In this document: positions 23,474 through 32,198 of the stretch, in pieces
Position numbering within the stretch: position 1 is the stretch's first letter
Layout: every line of letters begins with the position of its first letter
Source: Bacteroidales bacterium UBA4814
GTDB lineage: Bacteria > Bacteroidota > Bacteroidia > Bacteroidales > UBA7960
Reading direction: 5' to 3'
DNA: 61,211 nucleotides
Assembly: GCA_002402465.1 (NCBI GenBank)
Contig: DHFW01000013.1
Location: 1-61,211 of the forward strand
Made by a program: the position numbers and the translations under genes
The notes under the pieces: model-generated
Told to the model about the DNA's origin: nothing
The model's database searches: none
What the model saw: the letters and a program-made list of their open reading frames with translations, nothing else

Positions 23474-26285
23474 CCTGGGATTTAAGTTTTTTGTGCTCTT
23501 GCTGCTTTTTACCCTTACAGGGGTGGCAGGAACAACCGCCTTTACTGGTAGTTTCCGGGTTTATCCTATGGCTGTTGCCGATACCCTTCCTCCTCAAAGA
23601 ACACGCACTACAACCCCGGCCGAAATTCCCGACAGCCTGCTTCCTGCCTTTAGGCCCGACCTGATGGGCACACCCGAAGGCAGCCTTCCTGCAGATACCA
23701 TGCCAACGGTTGCTTCTGATACCTCAGAAGTGGCCGAGCAAGAGCCTGCTCGCCTTACGGGCTCGGGAACAATACTCGACGCCAGGGTCGACTACTCGGC
23801 CATCGACAGCATCTTTTTTAATGTGCGCGAAGGTAAGGTTTATCTTTATGGCAACGCCGACATGAAATATGGCGACATACACCTGGAGGCCGGGTATGTG
23901 GAAATAGACTTTCGCCAAAACCAGCTCTATGCCACAGGTATTGCCGACTCGGCAGGGGTAGTGCAGCAGTACCCGATTTTTACCGAAGGGCCGCAGTCTT
24001 TCCAATCAAAAGAAATGTGGTATAATTTCGAAACCGAACGGGGCCGCACCCGTCAGGTATTTACAAAAGAGGCCGATGGCTACCTGCATGGCGAGCTGGT
24101 AAAGATTCAGCCCGACAGGATTATCCATGTGCAGGATGGGAAATATACCACCTGCAATGATCCTGATCCCCACTTTCATATCGGCTTTCGCAAGGCCAAG
24201 ATGATTCCCAATGACAAGATCATTACCAGCCTGGCTTTTCTGGTTATTGAAGGCGTGCCTACTCCCTTGGTGGTGCCTTTTGGCTTTTTCCCCAACAAAA
24301 GGGGTCAGGCTTCCGGTATCCTGATGCCCTCCTATGGTGAAACCTCCAATCGGGGCTTTTACCTGGAAAATGGAGGTTTTTACTGGGGCATCAACGATTA
24401 TGTGGACCTTTCGCTGCGCGGCGATATTTACACCCGAGGCAGTTGGGCCGCCCGCGTGGGCTCCAATTACAGGGTGCGCTACCGTTACTCGGGCTCGCTT
24501 AATATGAGTTATGCCGTCAACATCCTGGGTGAGGAGAACCTTCCGGGCTATGAGCGCAGCCGCGACTTCAGGATTGTTTGGAGCCACAACCAAGACCCCA
24601 AGGCCAAGCCCAACAGCGTGTTCCAGGCCAACGTTAATGCTGGAAGCTCGCAGGCCAGCCGCTTTAATCCCGTTTCAGATCAGGATTATCTGTCCAATAC
24701 TTTTTCATCCAACGTGTCCTACAGGGCCACCTGGGCAAGCCGTTACAACTTCTCGGCCAACTTCCGACACAGCCAGAACACTCTGAACCGCACCGTCGAT
24801 CTCAGCCTGCCCGAGATCGCCTTCAGCGTCAATCGCCTGCATCCCTTCAGGCGACAAGGAGTTTCGGGCGAAGGCCGCTGGTACGAAAACATTACCCTAA
24901 ATTACACCATGAATGCCCGCAACGACCTGCGCACCGTCGACTCCCTGCTTTTCGAAAGGGAAACCTGGTCGCGCTTTCGCAATGGCATGAGGCACAATAT
25001 CCCAATAAGCCACTCCATGAGGGTGCTCAAGCACTTCAACCTGAGCAACAGTTTAAACTACAATATGAACTGGTACCTCTCCACCGTTGAAAAGTACTGG
25101 GACCCACAGGCCATGCTCATACAGCAGGGCGATACCCTCTTCGGCAACGTGGTAAAAGACACCATACCGGGCTTTAAGGCCATACACGATTTTAACTACA
25201 GCGCCAGCCTCAACACCCGCTTTTACGGAATGGTGCAGTTTCGCAAGGGGCCTGTAAGGGCTTTGCGCCATGTAGTGTCGCCCAGCCTGGGCTTCAGCTA
25301 TCGCCCCGACTTTGCCAAACCGTTCTGGGGGTATTACCAGACCTACTACGACGAGCGGCGCAACGAAGAGGTAAGATATGCTATTTTTGAAGATGGGATT
25401 TATTCGGGGCCTCAGCCAAATCGCTCGGGAAACATCAACTTTTCGGTGACCAACAACCTGGAAATGAAAGTCAGGAGTCGCCGCGATACTTCTGCCCGGG
25501 GCGAGCGCAAGATCGCCCTGATTGATAATCTTTCCATAAACGGTGGTTACGATATTGCCCGCGACTCGCTCAATTTTAACGACATCAGGCTTTCGGCCCG
25601 CACCCGCCTCTTTAACAATTTTGATATTACTTACTCCAGCAGCTGGACTGTTTACGACACAGATTCTACCGGACGGTACATAAACCGGTTTTTGTGGGAT
25701 ACCCAGAAAAAACTCTTAAAACTTAACAATACCAACTGGAGCCTTAGCTTTAACTATTCGCTGAGCTCCAAAACAAGGCCAGCGGCAGGGGCTGGCACGC
25801 AGCTTAGGGGAGGCTTGGGGCAGGATATGGGAGGCCCCGACGAAGGATTTGGCAGTGGCGATCCCGACGAAGGATTGGTTCCGGGGCCTGATGTGCTGCA
25901 AATTATGCCGGGTGTGGTCGATTATTCCGTGCCTTGGTCGCTGCAGTTTGGATATACCTTTAACTACGGCTCGCGCTTTAATTATGCCCAGGATCGCTTC
26001 GATAAAAACTATGTGCAGTCGCTCAACGTAAACGGCGATATGCAACTGACCCCGAAATGGAGGCTCGGTTTCAGGAGTGGCTACGATTTCGACCGCAAGG
26101 AAATTACTTACACCTCGGTGGATATTTACCGCGACTTGCATTGCTGGGAAATGACCCTGAACTGGATTCCTTTTGGCTTTAGAAAAAGCTACAACCTTAC
26201 CATTCGGGTGAAATCGTCGATGCTGCAAGACCTGAAGATTACCCGGCGCACCCACCACCTCGACCGCGCCTTCCAGACTTTTTAA
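23463..26285 (+). CDS. LPS-assembly protein LptD-like outer-membrane protein
   Basis: 940 residues from a TTG start; the next ATG (residue 37) would remove the signal region. N-terminal hydrophobic segment FKFFVLLLLFTLTGVAGTTAF, then a low-complexity Pro/Thr linker (35-95). An OstA/LptA-like domain follows (about 110-230: VREGKVYLYGNADMKYGDIHLEAGYVEIDF). The C-terminal barrel (about 270-940) is rich in aromatic, alternating strands, with GFFPNKRGQASGILMPSYGE being typical of the LptD junction. LptD inserts LPS in the outer leaflet. A Gly/Asp/Pro-rich stretch (about 775-805) is probably a surface loop. Divergent from the amidase gene. Confidence 0.83.
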   Translation: MGTNLGFKFFVLLLLFTLTGVAGTTAFTGSFRVYPMAVADTLPPQRTRTTTPAEIPDSLLPAFRPDLMGTPEGSLPADTMPTVASDTSEVAEQEPARLTGSGTILDARVDYSAIDSIFFNVREGKVYLYGNADMKYGDIHLEAGYVEIDFRQNQLYATGIADSAGVVQQYPIFTEGPQSFQSKEMWYNFETERGRTRQVFTKEADGYLHGELVKIQPDRIIHVQDGKYTTCNDPDPHFHIGFRKAKMIPNDKIITSLAFLVIEGVPTPLVVPFGFFPNKRGQASGILMPSYGETSNRGFYLENGGFYWGINDYVDLSLRGDIYTRGSWAARVGSNYRVRYRYSGSLNMSYAVNILGEENLPGYERSRDFRIVWSHNQDPKAKPNSVFQANVNAGSSQASRFNPVSDQDYLSNTFSSNVSYRATWASRYNFSANFRHSQNTLNRTVDLSLPEIAFSVNRLHPFRRQGVSGEGRWYENITLNYTMNARNDLRTVDSLLFERETWSRFRNGMRHNIPISHSMRVLKHFNLSNSLNYNMNWYLSTVEKYWDPQAMLIQQGDTLFGNVVKDTIPGFKAIHDFNYSASLNTRFYGMVQFRKGPVRALRHVVSPSLGFSYRPDFAKPFWGYYQTYYDERRNEEVRYAIFEDGIYSGPQPNRSGNINFSVTNNLEMKVRSRRDTSARGERKIALIDNLSINGGYDIARDSLNFNDIRLSARTRLFNNFDITYSSSWTVYDTDSTGRYINRFLWDTQKKLLKLNNTNWSLSFNYSLSSKTRPAAGAGTQLRGGLGQDMGGPDEGFGSGDPDEGLVPGPDVLQIMPGVVDYSVPWSLQFGYTFNYGSRFNYAQDRFDKNYVQSLNVNGDMQLTPKWRLGFRSGYDFDRKEITYTSVDIYRDLHCWEMTLNWIPFGFRKSYNLTIRVKSSMLQDLKITRRTHHLDRAFQTF

Positions 26286-26482
26286 CCTTCGGATTTTCAA
26301 CCCCTGTGCCGGCAGTTTTGATGATTATGAACAACAAATCATGCATTTGTTCTGATGTTTTTCTTATTTTATTATGGGTGATTAAAAAAAAATTAGAATA
26401 TTTGCAGTTGGATTCCTGAAGGTTACTATACAGGTTTTTCAACTTGGTTTTCTTCAGCTTCCATTCATTCCGATTTTTGTTT

Positions 26483-26490
26483 TACCTTTG
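26483..26490 (+). promoter_or_regulatory. Bacteroidetes -7 element
   Basis: TACCTTTG fits TAnnTTTG and ends 30 bases before the ATG at 26521. No -33 TTTG at normal spacing. Confidence 0.4.
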
Positions 26491-26520
26491 CATATTCACT
26501 TAAAAAAACCACCAAATAGT

Positions 26521-27105
26521 ATGAAAACAGCTATTCAAATTGTTTTAGTCCTTGTGATTGTGGTGCTTGGCTACCTGATCTACGACAGTATTATGGAGCC
26601 GGTTCGTTTTAACCAGGAGGCGGCCCGCCGTGAAGCCCGAATTATTGAGCGCCTGAAGGATATTCGTACCGCCCAGGTTGCCCACCGTACGCGTTATGGC
26701 ACTTTTCTGGGCGATCTGGATTCACTGGTAAACTTTGTGAAATACGACTCCATTGCAATCCTCAGGGCTATTGGTACTGTGCCCGACAGCCTCACTGAAG
26801 CTGAAGCGGTTCGCCTGGGCATTGTGCAAAGGGATACTATTTGGATGCCTGCCAGAGATACCCTGCTGGTTCGGGCAAGTTACCCCATCGATTCGCTGCC
26901 ATATATTCCCTTCAGCGGGGGCCAGCGTTTTTCAATGCAAGCTGGTATGATAGAGCGCGGATTGGTTAAACTACCTGTTTTTGAGGCTTATGCCACGCCC
27001 GACCAATATCTGAGCGACCTTCAGTACCGCGTGTATTACACCCGCCTCGATGGCCTTAAGGTAGGCTCCATGTTCGAAGCTTCCATCGACGGTAACTGGG
27101 AATAA
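26521..27105 (+). CDS. Membrane-anchored protein of unknown function
   Basis: 194 residues. The start ATG at 26521 is preferred to a longer in-frame reading because it opens directly with the signal-anchor helix (TAIQIVLVLVIVVLGYLIY, residues 3-21) and lies 30 bases after a -7 element. The remainder is a soluble domain facing the periplasm: a helix (QEAARREARIIERLKDIRTAQVAHRTRYGTF) and strands. The layout, one helix followed by a pilin-like RTAQVAHRTRYGTF segment, recalls type II pseudopilins but lacks a prepilin cleavage site. First gene of a probable run to coaD. Confidence 0.6.
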   Translation: MKTAIQIVLVLVIVVLGYLIYDSIMEPVRFNQEAARREARIIERLKDIRTAQVAHRTRYGTFLGDLDSLVNFVKYDSIAILRAIGTVPDSLTEAEAVRLGIVQRDTIWMPARDTLLVRASYPIDSLPYIPFSGGQRFSMQAGMIERGLVKLPVFEAYATPDQYLSDLQYRVYYTRLDGLKVGSMFEASIDGNWE

Positions 27106-27117
27106 AAAAAAAACTGC

Positions 27118-27987
27118 ATGTCTGGCCCTTTTCGCAAGACAACAAGCATTGTCGACAACACGTTTTCGCCAGGGTCGGAAAGAAATGAGATTTTATCCAT
27201 CGAGCTTTCGCTCGATGGATTTTCTTTTGCCATTCTTGATCCGCGGCAATTCCGGTATATGATGCTGGAGTCTTATCGTTTTGCCAATGCCGGGCATATC
27301 GAAGGGCTTGCTGCTGAGCTGGAGACATTTATCAAAGAAAATCCTTTGCTGCTGGGATCTTTCGAAAGGGTAAACATTGCCTGGTATCAGCCCCAATACA
27401 CCTTGGTGCCTGCCCAGCTCTATCTGCATGCTGGCAAACAAGCCTACCATGAGTATTGCGGGCCTTTGGCCCAGCAGTATGAGTTGCGGGCCGACAAGCT
27501 CAATAACCTCGAAGCTTATGGCATTTATCCGTTTCCCGAGGTTTTGCGCAAGAAACTGGATTTTTTGTATTCATCATACAGGCTTAGGCATACCGGAACA
27601 GTACTTATTGAAAATGTGCTTGCCGCCATAAAGCTCGGGGAGTTAAAAGCCGATATTGTGCTTCACATAAAACCCGGACATTTCGAACTTTTGCTGCTGG
27701 AAGCATCCTGCCTCATATTTTATAATTCCTTTGCCTATCAGGCTTTCGACGACCTGATGTATTTTTTGTTTTATGTGCTGGAGCAGTTTGGTCTCGATGC
27801 CAGCCAGATGGAAGCCCTGCTGGCCGGAGAAATAAGCCTTGACTCGAAGAATTATGAGTTGCTATCTGGCTATTTTAAGAAGGTGCATTTTGCCGGTCGC
27901 AGCGATGTGTATCAATACGGGCTTGAGTTCGACGAGGTGCCACACCACTTTTTTTTCAACTTGCTAAACTTGAACACATGCGGATAA
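27118..27987 (+). CDS. DUF3822 family protein
   Basis: 289 residues. The pattern (ILSIELSLDGFSFAILD near the start, FNSFAY then DLMYFLFYVLEQFGLD in the C-terminal half) matches the DUF3822 family of Bacteroidota, which has an actin/Hsp70-like fold by appearance and no known function. It overlaps rsmD by 10 bases and is the usual upstream neighbour of rsmD and coaD in this phylum. No catalytic residues can be named. It may be a helper in ribosome or CoA metabolism, but only context suggests this. Confidence 0.75.
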   Translation: MSGPFRKTTSIVDNTFSPGSERNEILSIELSLDGFSFAILDPRQFRYMMLESYRFANAGHIEGLAAELETFIKENPLLLGSFERVNIAWYQPQYTLVPAQLYLHAGKQAYHEYCGPLAQQYELRADKLNNLEAYGIYPFPEVLRKKLDFLYSSYRLRHTGTVLIENVLAAIKLGELKADIVLHIKPGHFELLLLEASCLIFYNSFAYQAFDDLMYFLFYVLEQFGLDASQMEALLAGEISLDSKNYELLSGYFKKVHFAGRSDVYQYGLEFDEVPHHFFFNLLNLNTCG

Positions 27988-28535
27988 TTGCAGGAAAATA
28001 CCAGCGAAGGATTTTGCATCCACCTGCCAACCTGCCCGTGCGGCCTACTACCGACCTGGCCAAGGAAGCCCTTTTTAACATAATCAACAACCATTTCGAT
28101 TTTGAAGGCTTGCGAGTGATCGACCTCTTTGCCGGCACCGGCAGCATCTCATATGAGTTTGCATCGAGGGAGGCCGCCGAAGTAATTGCGGTGGAGAACC
28201 ACTTTAAATGCATCGATTTTATCCAGCAAACCATTCGAGAGCTGAAGCTTGAAAACCTGAAAGTGGTGCGCGCCGATGTGTTTCGCTTTCTTTCCTATTG
28301 CCGGCCAGGATTTGATTTGATCTTTGCCGATCCGCCTTACGATATGGAGGGCATGGAGAAAATTCCACAGCAGGTTTTTGAACGCGAGCTGCTGGCAGAA
28401 GGCGGCTGGCTGGTGATGGAACACCCGGCCAGAAAAAAATTTGAACAATATCCTTATTTTGTGCAGGAAAGAAAATATGGAAGGGTGCATTTTTCTGTGT
28501 TCGAAAAAACCAGAAGTCAACCAAAACCAAACTGA
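27978..28535 (+). CDS. rsmD: 16S rRNA (guanine966-N2)-methyltransferase
   Basis: 185 residues. Opens with MRIIAGKYQRRIL and RPTTDLAKEALFN, both typical of RsmD. The SAM-binding loop is DLFAGTGSIS (about residues 48-57) and the catalytic motif is D118-P-P-Y121. It methylates G966 of 16S rRNA in the assembled small-subunit region. The gene overlaps DUF3822 by 10 bases and precedes coaD by three bases, so all three are likely one transcript. Confidence 0.92.
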   Translation: MRIIAGKYQRRILHPPANLPVRPTTDLAKEALFNIINNHFDFEGLRVIDLFAGTGSISYEFASREAAEVIAVENHFKCIDFIQQTIRELKLENLKVVRADVFRFLSYCRPGFDLIFADPPYDMEGMEKIPQQVFERELLAEGGWLVMEHPARKKFEQYPYFVQERKYGRVHFSVFEKTRSQPKPN

Positions 28536-28538
28536 TTC

Positions 28539-29003
28539 ATGAACCGAGTCGCATTGTTTCCCGGAAGCTTCGACCCCATTACCAAGGGGCACGAATCCAT
28601 TATTCTGCGAGCTATTCCTATTTTCGATAAGATAATTATTGCCGTTGGCCGAAATGCCGAAAAAACAGGCTTCTTTCCCATCGAAAAACGAATAGAATGG
28701 CTCAAAAAAGTGTTTGCTGACTATCCAACTATTGAGATTATTGAATACGAAGGACTCACAGTGGACCTTTGCCGCAAGTTGAATGTGAGGTTTATTTTGC
28801 GGGGCTTGAGAACCAGTGCCGATTTTGAATTTGAACGCAGCATTGGCCAGATGAACAAAAAAATGATGCCCGAGCTCGAAACTGTTTTTATGCTTACCGT
28901 ACCTGAGCATACCGCCATTAATTCATCGCTCGTGCGCGATATAATAAAAAACGGAGGCGACGCTTCACAATTTGTTCCGGAGCAAGTCGATTTGCAGGGA
29001 TAA
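28539..29003 (+). CDS. coaD: Phosphopantetheine adenylyltransferase
   Basis: 154 residues, a normal length. FPGSFDPITKGH (7-18) holds the nucleotidyltransferase (T/H)xGH motif, RGLRTSADFEFE (about 88-99) the substrate-binding loop and INSSLVRDI (about 127-135) the ISSTxxR-like motif. It joins ATP and 4'-phosphopantetheine in the fourth step of coenzyme A synthesis. It ends the DUF3822-rsmD-coaD run. Confidence 0.94.
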   Translation: MNRVALFPGSFDPITKGHESIILRAIPIFDKIIIAVGRNAEKTGFFPIEKRIEWLKKVFADYPTIEIIEYEGLTVDLCRKLNVRFILRGLRTSADFEFERSIGQMNKKMMPELETVFMLTVPEHTAINSSLVRDIIKNGGDASQFVPEQVDLQG

Positions 29004-29132
29004 AGGTAAAGGTTAACTGTTTGTTTATAAGCAATTTAATTGCAATTTTGAACCCAAGAGTTCTACCGATACCTCATGTGCGGGAGTGCTCACGAGTACA
29101 CCGCGCCCCCCTAACTCCAAAACTTCGCCTCC

Positions 29133-29756
29133 TTACACCAGTTTTAGTTCAATGGCATAGCTGACCACCTCTTTAACCGATCCGTAAGTATTCTCAAAAA
29201 CCTTTTCAAGGTTTTCTTTTTTGAACCATTGGGCCGATTCGATTTGCTCGCTGCTTTGTGGGCGTGGTTTTTTTCGGCTACTGCTGTGCATCAGGTACCA
29301 CCAGGTTTTTTTTATGATCCACCGGTCTTTTTTCAGTTCGTACACATGGTAGGTGGTTGGCAAGGGACAGATAATTTTCAACTGCTCAATGCCGCATTCT
29401 TCCTCCACTTCGCGCAGGGCGGTTTCCTCCACGGTTTCGTTTTTCTCGCAATGGCCCTTGGGAAGATCCCATTTGCCTTGGCGGAAGATGAAAAGCAACT
29501 GGTTTTGTTCGTTTTTCACTAGTCCTCCTGCAGCCTCGGCAGGCTCGAAATGGCTGGCAATGAAGCGAAACAGCCATTGTGGATCAGCCGATCTGAAAAC
29601 CAGCTCTCCTTCCACGGAATCGGCAAGAAATGAAAGGAAACGATCCCAGAATGGAAAAGGCTGCCCCGGATTTATTTCCGGTACATTGGTGCCGGGTTTG
29701 GTTTCGGTGGGTGAAATAAGTTTAATTTGGCGCTCGGCAAGATAAATTGTTGGCAT
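29133..29756 (-). CDS. Nudix hydrolase
   Basis: 207 residues from the ATG at 29756. A Nudix box sits at about residues 101-123, beginning GHCEKNE and continuing REVEEECGI; all key Glu residues for metal binding are kept. The preceding FRQGKWDLPKGH is typical of NTP/ADP-sugar type Nudix enzymes. An N-terminal extension of about 75 residues (with PFWDRFLSFLA) is not recognised. The substrate is a nucleoside diphosphate linked to something, not further defined. Divergent from pyrE. Confidence 0.85.
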   Translation of the reverse strand: MPTIYLAERQIKLISPTETKPGTNVPEINPGQPFPFWDRFLSFLADSVEGELVFRSADPQWLFRFIASHFEPAEAAGGLVKNEQNQLLFIFRQGKWDLPKGHCEKNETVEETALREVEEECGIEQLKIICPLPTTYHVYELKKDRWIIKKTWWYLMHSSSRKKPRPQSSEQIESAQWFKKENLEKVFENTYGSVKEVVSYAIELKLV

Positions 29757-29807
29757 GGCTGTATTTTTCAATTATTTTTTTGTCGGCTGTGGCTATATTT
29801 TTACGGG

Positions 29808-29842
29808 TTTGTGGAAAATTACTGAAAAATAAAGTAGGTTTG
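29808..29842 (+). promoter_or_regulatory. Candidate pyrE promoter
   Basis: TTTG (29808-29811) and TAGGTTTG (29835-29842) are separated by 23 bases, slightly wider than the usual 19-21. The -7 element ends only four bases before the pyrE ATG, implying a very short or absent leader. Confidence 0.45.
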
Positions 29843-29846
29843 CATC

Positions 29847-30488
29847 ATGAAATGTGACAGCGAAATTGCCCGCATTATTGCCAGCTTACTGCTGCAAAGT
29901 AAAGCAATAAAACTGAATGCCAAAAAGCCTTTTACCTGGGCCTCGGGCATTAAGTCTCCCATTTACTGCGATAACCGCCAAACCTTGTCATACCCTCAGG
30001 TGCGGCGGCAAATCGCGCTTCAGCTCACCCGCCAGGTAAAAGGGTTTTTTCCTGATGCCGGTGTTATAGCCGGGGTGGCCACTGGCGCCATTGCCCATGG
30101 CATACTGGTGGCCGAAGAGCTAGGCCTGCCCTTTGTTTACGTGCGCAGCGCCCCCAAAGGCCACGGCCTGGGCAATATGATAGAAGGCAGAATCCTGAAA
30201 GGTGAAAAAACCGTGGTGATCGAAGACCTGGTTTCGACGGGAAAAAGCAGCATCGCCGCAGTAAAAGCTTTGCGCGAAGCGGGCTTTGAGGTTGTAGGAA
30301 TGCTGGCCATTTTTTCCTACGGGCTGCCCGAAGCCGACTTAGCCATGACCGAAAACCACTGCGAGCTGGTAACCCTGAGCAACTACACTTGCCTGCTCGA
30401 AACTGCCCTGCAGGAAGGACGAATAAGCCAGGAAGAACTCGAACTGCTGGCCAAATGGCGCGAAAATCCTCATGCTTGGGGAAAATAG
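29847..30488 (+). CDS. pyrE: Orotate phosphoribosyltransferase
   Basis: 213 residues. The PRPP-binding motif is VVIEDLVSTGKSS (123-135). Other marks are FTWASGIKSPIYCDNR (about residues 31-46), where the lysine and tyrosine contact orotate, and the flexible loop YVRSAPKGHGLGN. It makes OMP from orotate and PRPP, the substrate of PyrF. Followed 24 bases later by an SRPBCC protein gene. Confidence 0.94.
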   Translation: MKCDSEIARIIASLLLQSKAIKLNAKKPFTWASGIKSPIYCDNRQTLSYPQVRRQIALQLTRQVKGFFPDAGVIAGVATGAIAHGILVAEELGLPFVYVRSAPKGHGLGNMIEGRILKGEKTVVIEDLVSTGKSSIAAVKALREAGFEVVGMLAIFSYGLPEADLAMTENHCELVTLSNYTCLLETALQEGRISQEELELLAKWRENPHAWGK

Positions 30489-30512
30489 ATTTTCTTAACC
30501 TAAAATAGTTGA

Positions 30513-30923
30513 ATGGCAAAGTTTCAAAGCGAACGCGTGCAGCTTGATGCACCAGAGCAGGAGGTGTTTGAATTTTTGAGCGACTTCCGCAACTTCAAAG
30601 ACCTCATGCCCCCGCAAATCGTTAACTGGAAGGCCGATGAGCAAAGCTGCTCCTTTACCATACCGAGTATGGCCGACCTGTCGATGCGCATGGTAAAGAA
30701 AATCCCTCATCGCAACATTCATATTGTCGCCGAGGGCAACAATCCTATCGAATATACGCTCGACTGCTTCATTGAGCCTGATATTGAGGGAAAAAGCTTT
30801 GCTGAGATCGTTTTTGATGCCGAGTTGAATCCTTTTTTAAGCATGGTTGCCTCCAGGCCTCTGCAAAACCTGGTCAACATGCTGGCCAAAAAGCTGCTGG
30901 AGATTTTCTCAAAAAAATCATAG
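30513..30923 (+). CDS. SRPBCC/START-like domain protein
   Basis: 136 residues, the whole forming one SRPBCC (Bet v1-like) domain: AKFQSERVQLDAPEQEVFEFLSDFRNFKDLMP is the usual first strand and helix pair, and ASRPLQNLVNMLAKKLLEIF the long C-terminal helix. The fold has a deep pocket for lipids or other hydrophobic ligands; the ligand is not known. The last six bases overlap the convergent birA gene. Confidence 0.75.
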   Translation: MAKFQSERVQLDAPEQEVFEFLSDFRNFKDLMPPQIVNWKADEQSCSFTIPSMADLSMRMVKKIPHRNIHIVAEGNNPIEYTLDCFIEPDIEGKSFAEIVFDAELNPFLSMVASRPLQNLVNMLAKKLLEIFSKKS

Positions 30924-31667
30924 CAACAATTGCACTTCTTTGATGTCGAATGTCTGCAGTTGCTGGTTTTCGCAAAGTATTTGCAGCCTGCCATATAAAT
31001 CCACACCGGTAATAACCCCTGCAAATGTTTCCTGGGCTGCCCTGAAACGCATGCATTTGTTTAGCCCCATCAGGTGCTCCAGATAAGTCTTTTGTATTTT
31101 CTGAATAACCTCGCTGCGAAGCTCTTCGTACCATTGGCCAATGGCATCCAGGCACCTTTGCAGCACTTCTTCAGGTTCAAATTGTTTCCCAGTCAGGTTT
31201 CTTAGCGAAATTGGGTTGGGTGCATCCGAGGTAAACACCTCCTGGTTTACGTTTATGCCTATGCCCGCTACACAAAGGTCGAACCGATGGCCCATAATGC
31301 GGTTTTCGATCAGGGTTCCTGATATCTTTCCCCGGCGGCAGTAAATGTCGTTAGGCCATTTTATGCTTACCCTTTCGGGGAAAAGAAAAGTGGACAGGCT
31401 GTCGCGAATGCCCAGGGCAATGGTTTGGTTGAGCAGAAACTGCTGCGCAGGAGGCAGAAATACCGGCCGGAGCACCAGAGAAAAAGTAAGGTTAAGACCG
31501 GGGGCACTTTCCCAGTAGGTGCTTCCCTGCCCGCGGCCAGCCAACTGACTCTCGGCAAGCACCACAGTCCCCTCGGACAGGCTTCCCTTTTCGTCAAGCC
31601 GAAAGGCTTCGCGGTTGGTAGAGTCGAGGGCTTTATACCGGATGATTTTGGGACTGAAAGTACTCAT
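30918..31667 (-). CDS. birA: Biotin-[acetyl-CoA-carboxylase] ligase
   Basis: 249 residues. GRGQ (44-47) in QLAGRGQGS is the biotinyl-adenylate loop, KWPNDIY (103-109) and K114 of GKISG the biotin site. It attaches biotin to carboxylase carrier domains. No N-terminal helix-turn-helix is present, so it is a class I enzyme that does not repress transcription. The gene overlaps the convergent SRPBCC gene by six bases. Confidence 0.92.
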   Translation of the reverse strand: MSTFSPKIIRYKALDSTNREAFRLDEKGSLSEGTVVLAESQLAGRGQGSTYWESAPGLNLTFSLVLRPVFLPPAQQFLLNQTIALGIRDSLSTFLFPERVSIKWPNDIYCRRGKISGTLIENRIMGHRFDLCVAGIGINVNQEVFTSDAPNPISLRNLTGKQFEPEEVLQRCLDAIGQWYEELRSEVIQKIQKTYLEHLMGLNKCMRFRAAQETFAGVITGVDLYGRLQILCENQQLQTFDIKEVQLLL

Positions 31668-31683
31668 GGCCTGGTCTGTTTGC

Positions 31684-31714
31684 CAAATTTAGTTAATAAT
31701 ACCTGATTAACAAT
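31684..31714 (-). promoter_or_regulatory. Candidate birA promoter
   Basis: On the minus strand ATTG (31714-31711), 19 bases, then TAAATTTG (31691-31684). The -7 element is perfect and the -33 element matches in three of four bases. It lies 16 bases before the birA ATG. Confidence 0.45.
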
Positions 31715-31755
31715 TATTCGCAATCATGCAAAAACATTATGTGTGTAAATAATGT

Positions 31756-31763
31756 TAAATTTG
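31756..31763 (+). promoter_or_regulatory. Bacteroidetes -7 element, rsfS
   Basis: TAAATTTG ends 24 bases before the ATG at 31788. This supports that start over an in-frame ATG at 31752, which would lie upstream of the element. Confidence 0.45.
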
Positions 31764-31787
31764 CAGGTAAAATATAACACCAAGGGG

Positions 31788-32156
31788 ATGGTTAAAACAA
31801 AAAAGAAAGACGACTCACAAACCCTTATTGATTCAATAGTTAAAGGCATTCAGGAAAAGAAAGGACTGGAAATTGTCATTCTTGATTTAGCAAAGTTAAA
31901 CTCCACGGTTTGCGATTATTTTGTGATTTGCCACGGCACTTCACGTACACACACCGGAGCCATTGCCGACTCCATTGAGGCGGAGGCCAAAAAGGCCACC
32001 GGGCAGTTTCCGCGACGGCGCGAAGGCTTTTCGAATGCCGAATGGATCTTGCTCGATTACCTGGATGTGGTGGTACATGTGTTCCAGGAACCGGTGCGCA
32101 ACTTTTATAAGCTCGAAGCCCTCTGGGCCGATGCACCCCGAACCATGACCGAGTAA
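31788..32156 (+). CDS. rsfS: Ribosomal silencing factor RsfS
   Basis: 122 residues from the ATG at 31788. The RsfS (Iojap) pattern is clear: LEIVILDLAKLNSTVCDYFVICHGTS (given in part, about residues 26-50), then EGFSNAEWILLDYLDVVVHVF and FYKLEALWADAP. RsfS binds L14 of the large subunit and blocks subunit joining when nutrients run low. It is the usual upstream neighbour of ftsH in Bacteroidota, 42 bases away here. Confidence 0.92.
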   Translation: MVKTKKKDDSQTLIDSIVKGIQEKKGLEIVILDLAKLNSTVCDYFVICHGTSRTHTGAIADSIEAEAKKATGQFPRRREGFSNAEWILLDYLDVVVHVFQEPVRNFYKLEALWADAPRTMTE

Positions 32157-32198
32157 TGTTTTCCCCGAAAGGGTAGTTCAGTTTTTTAAAATTAATAA

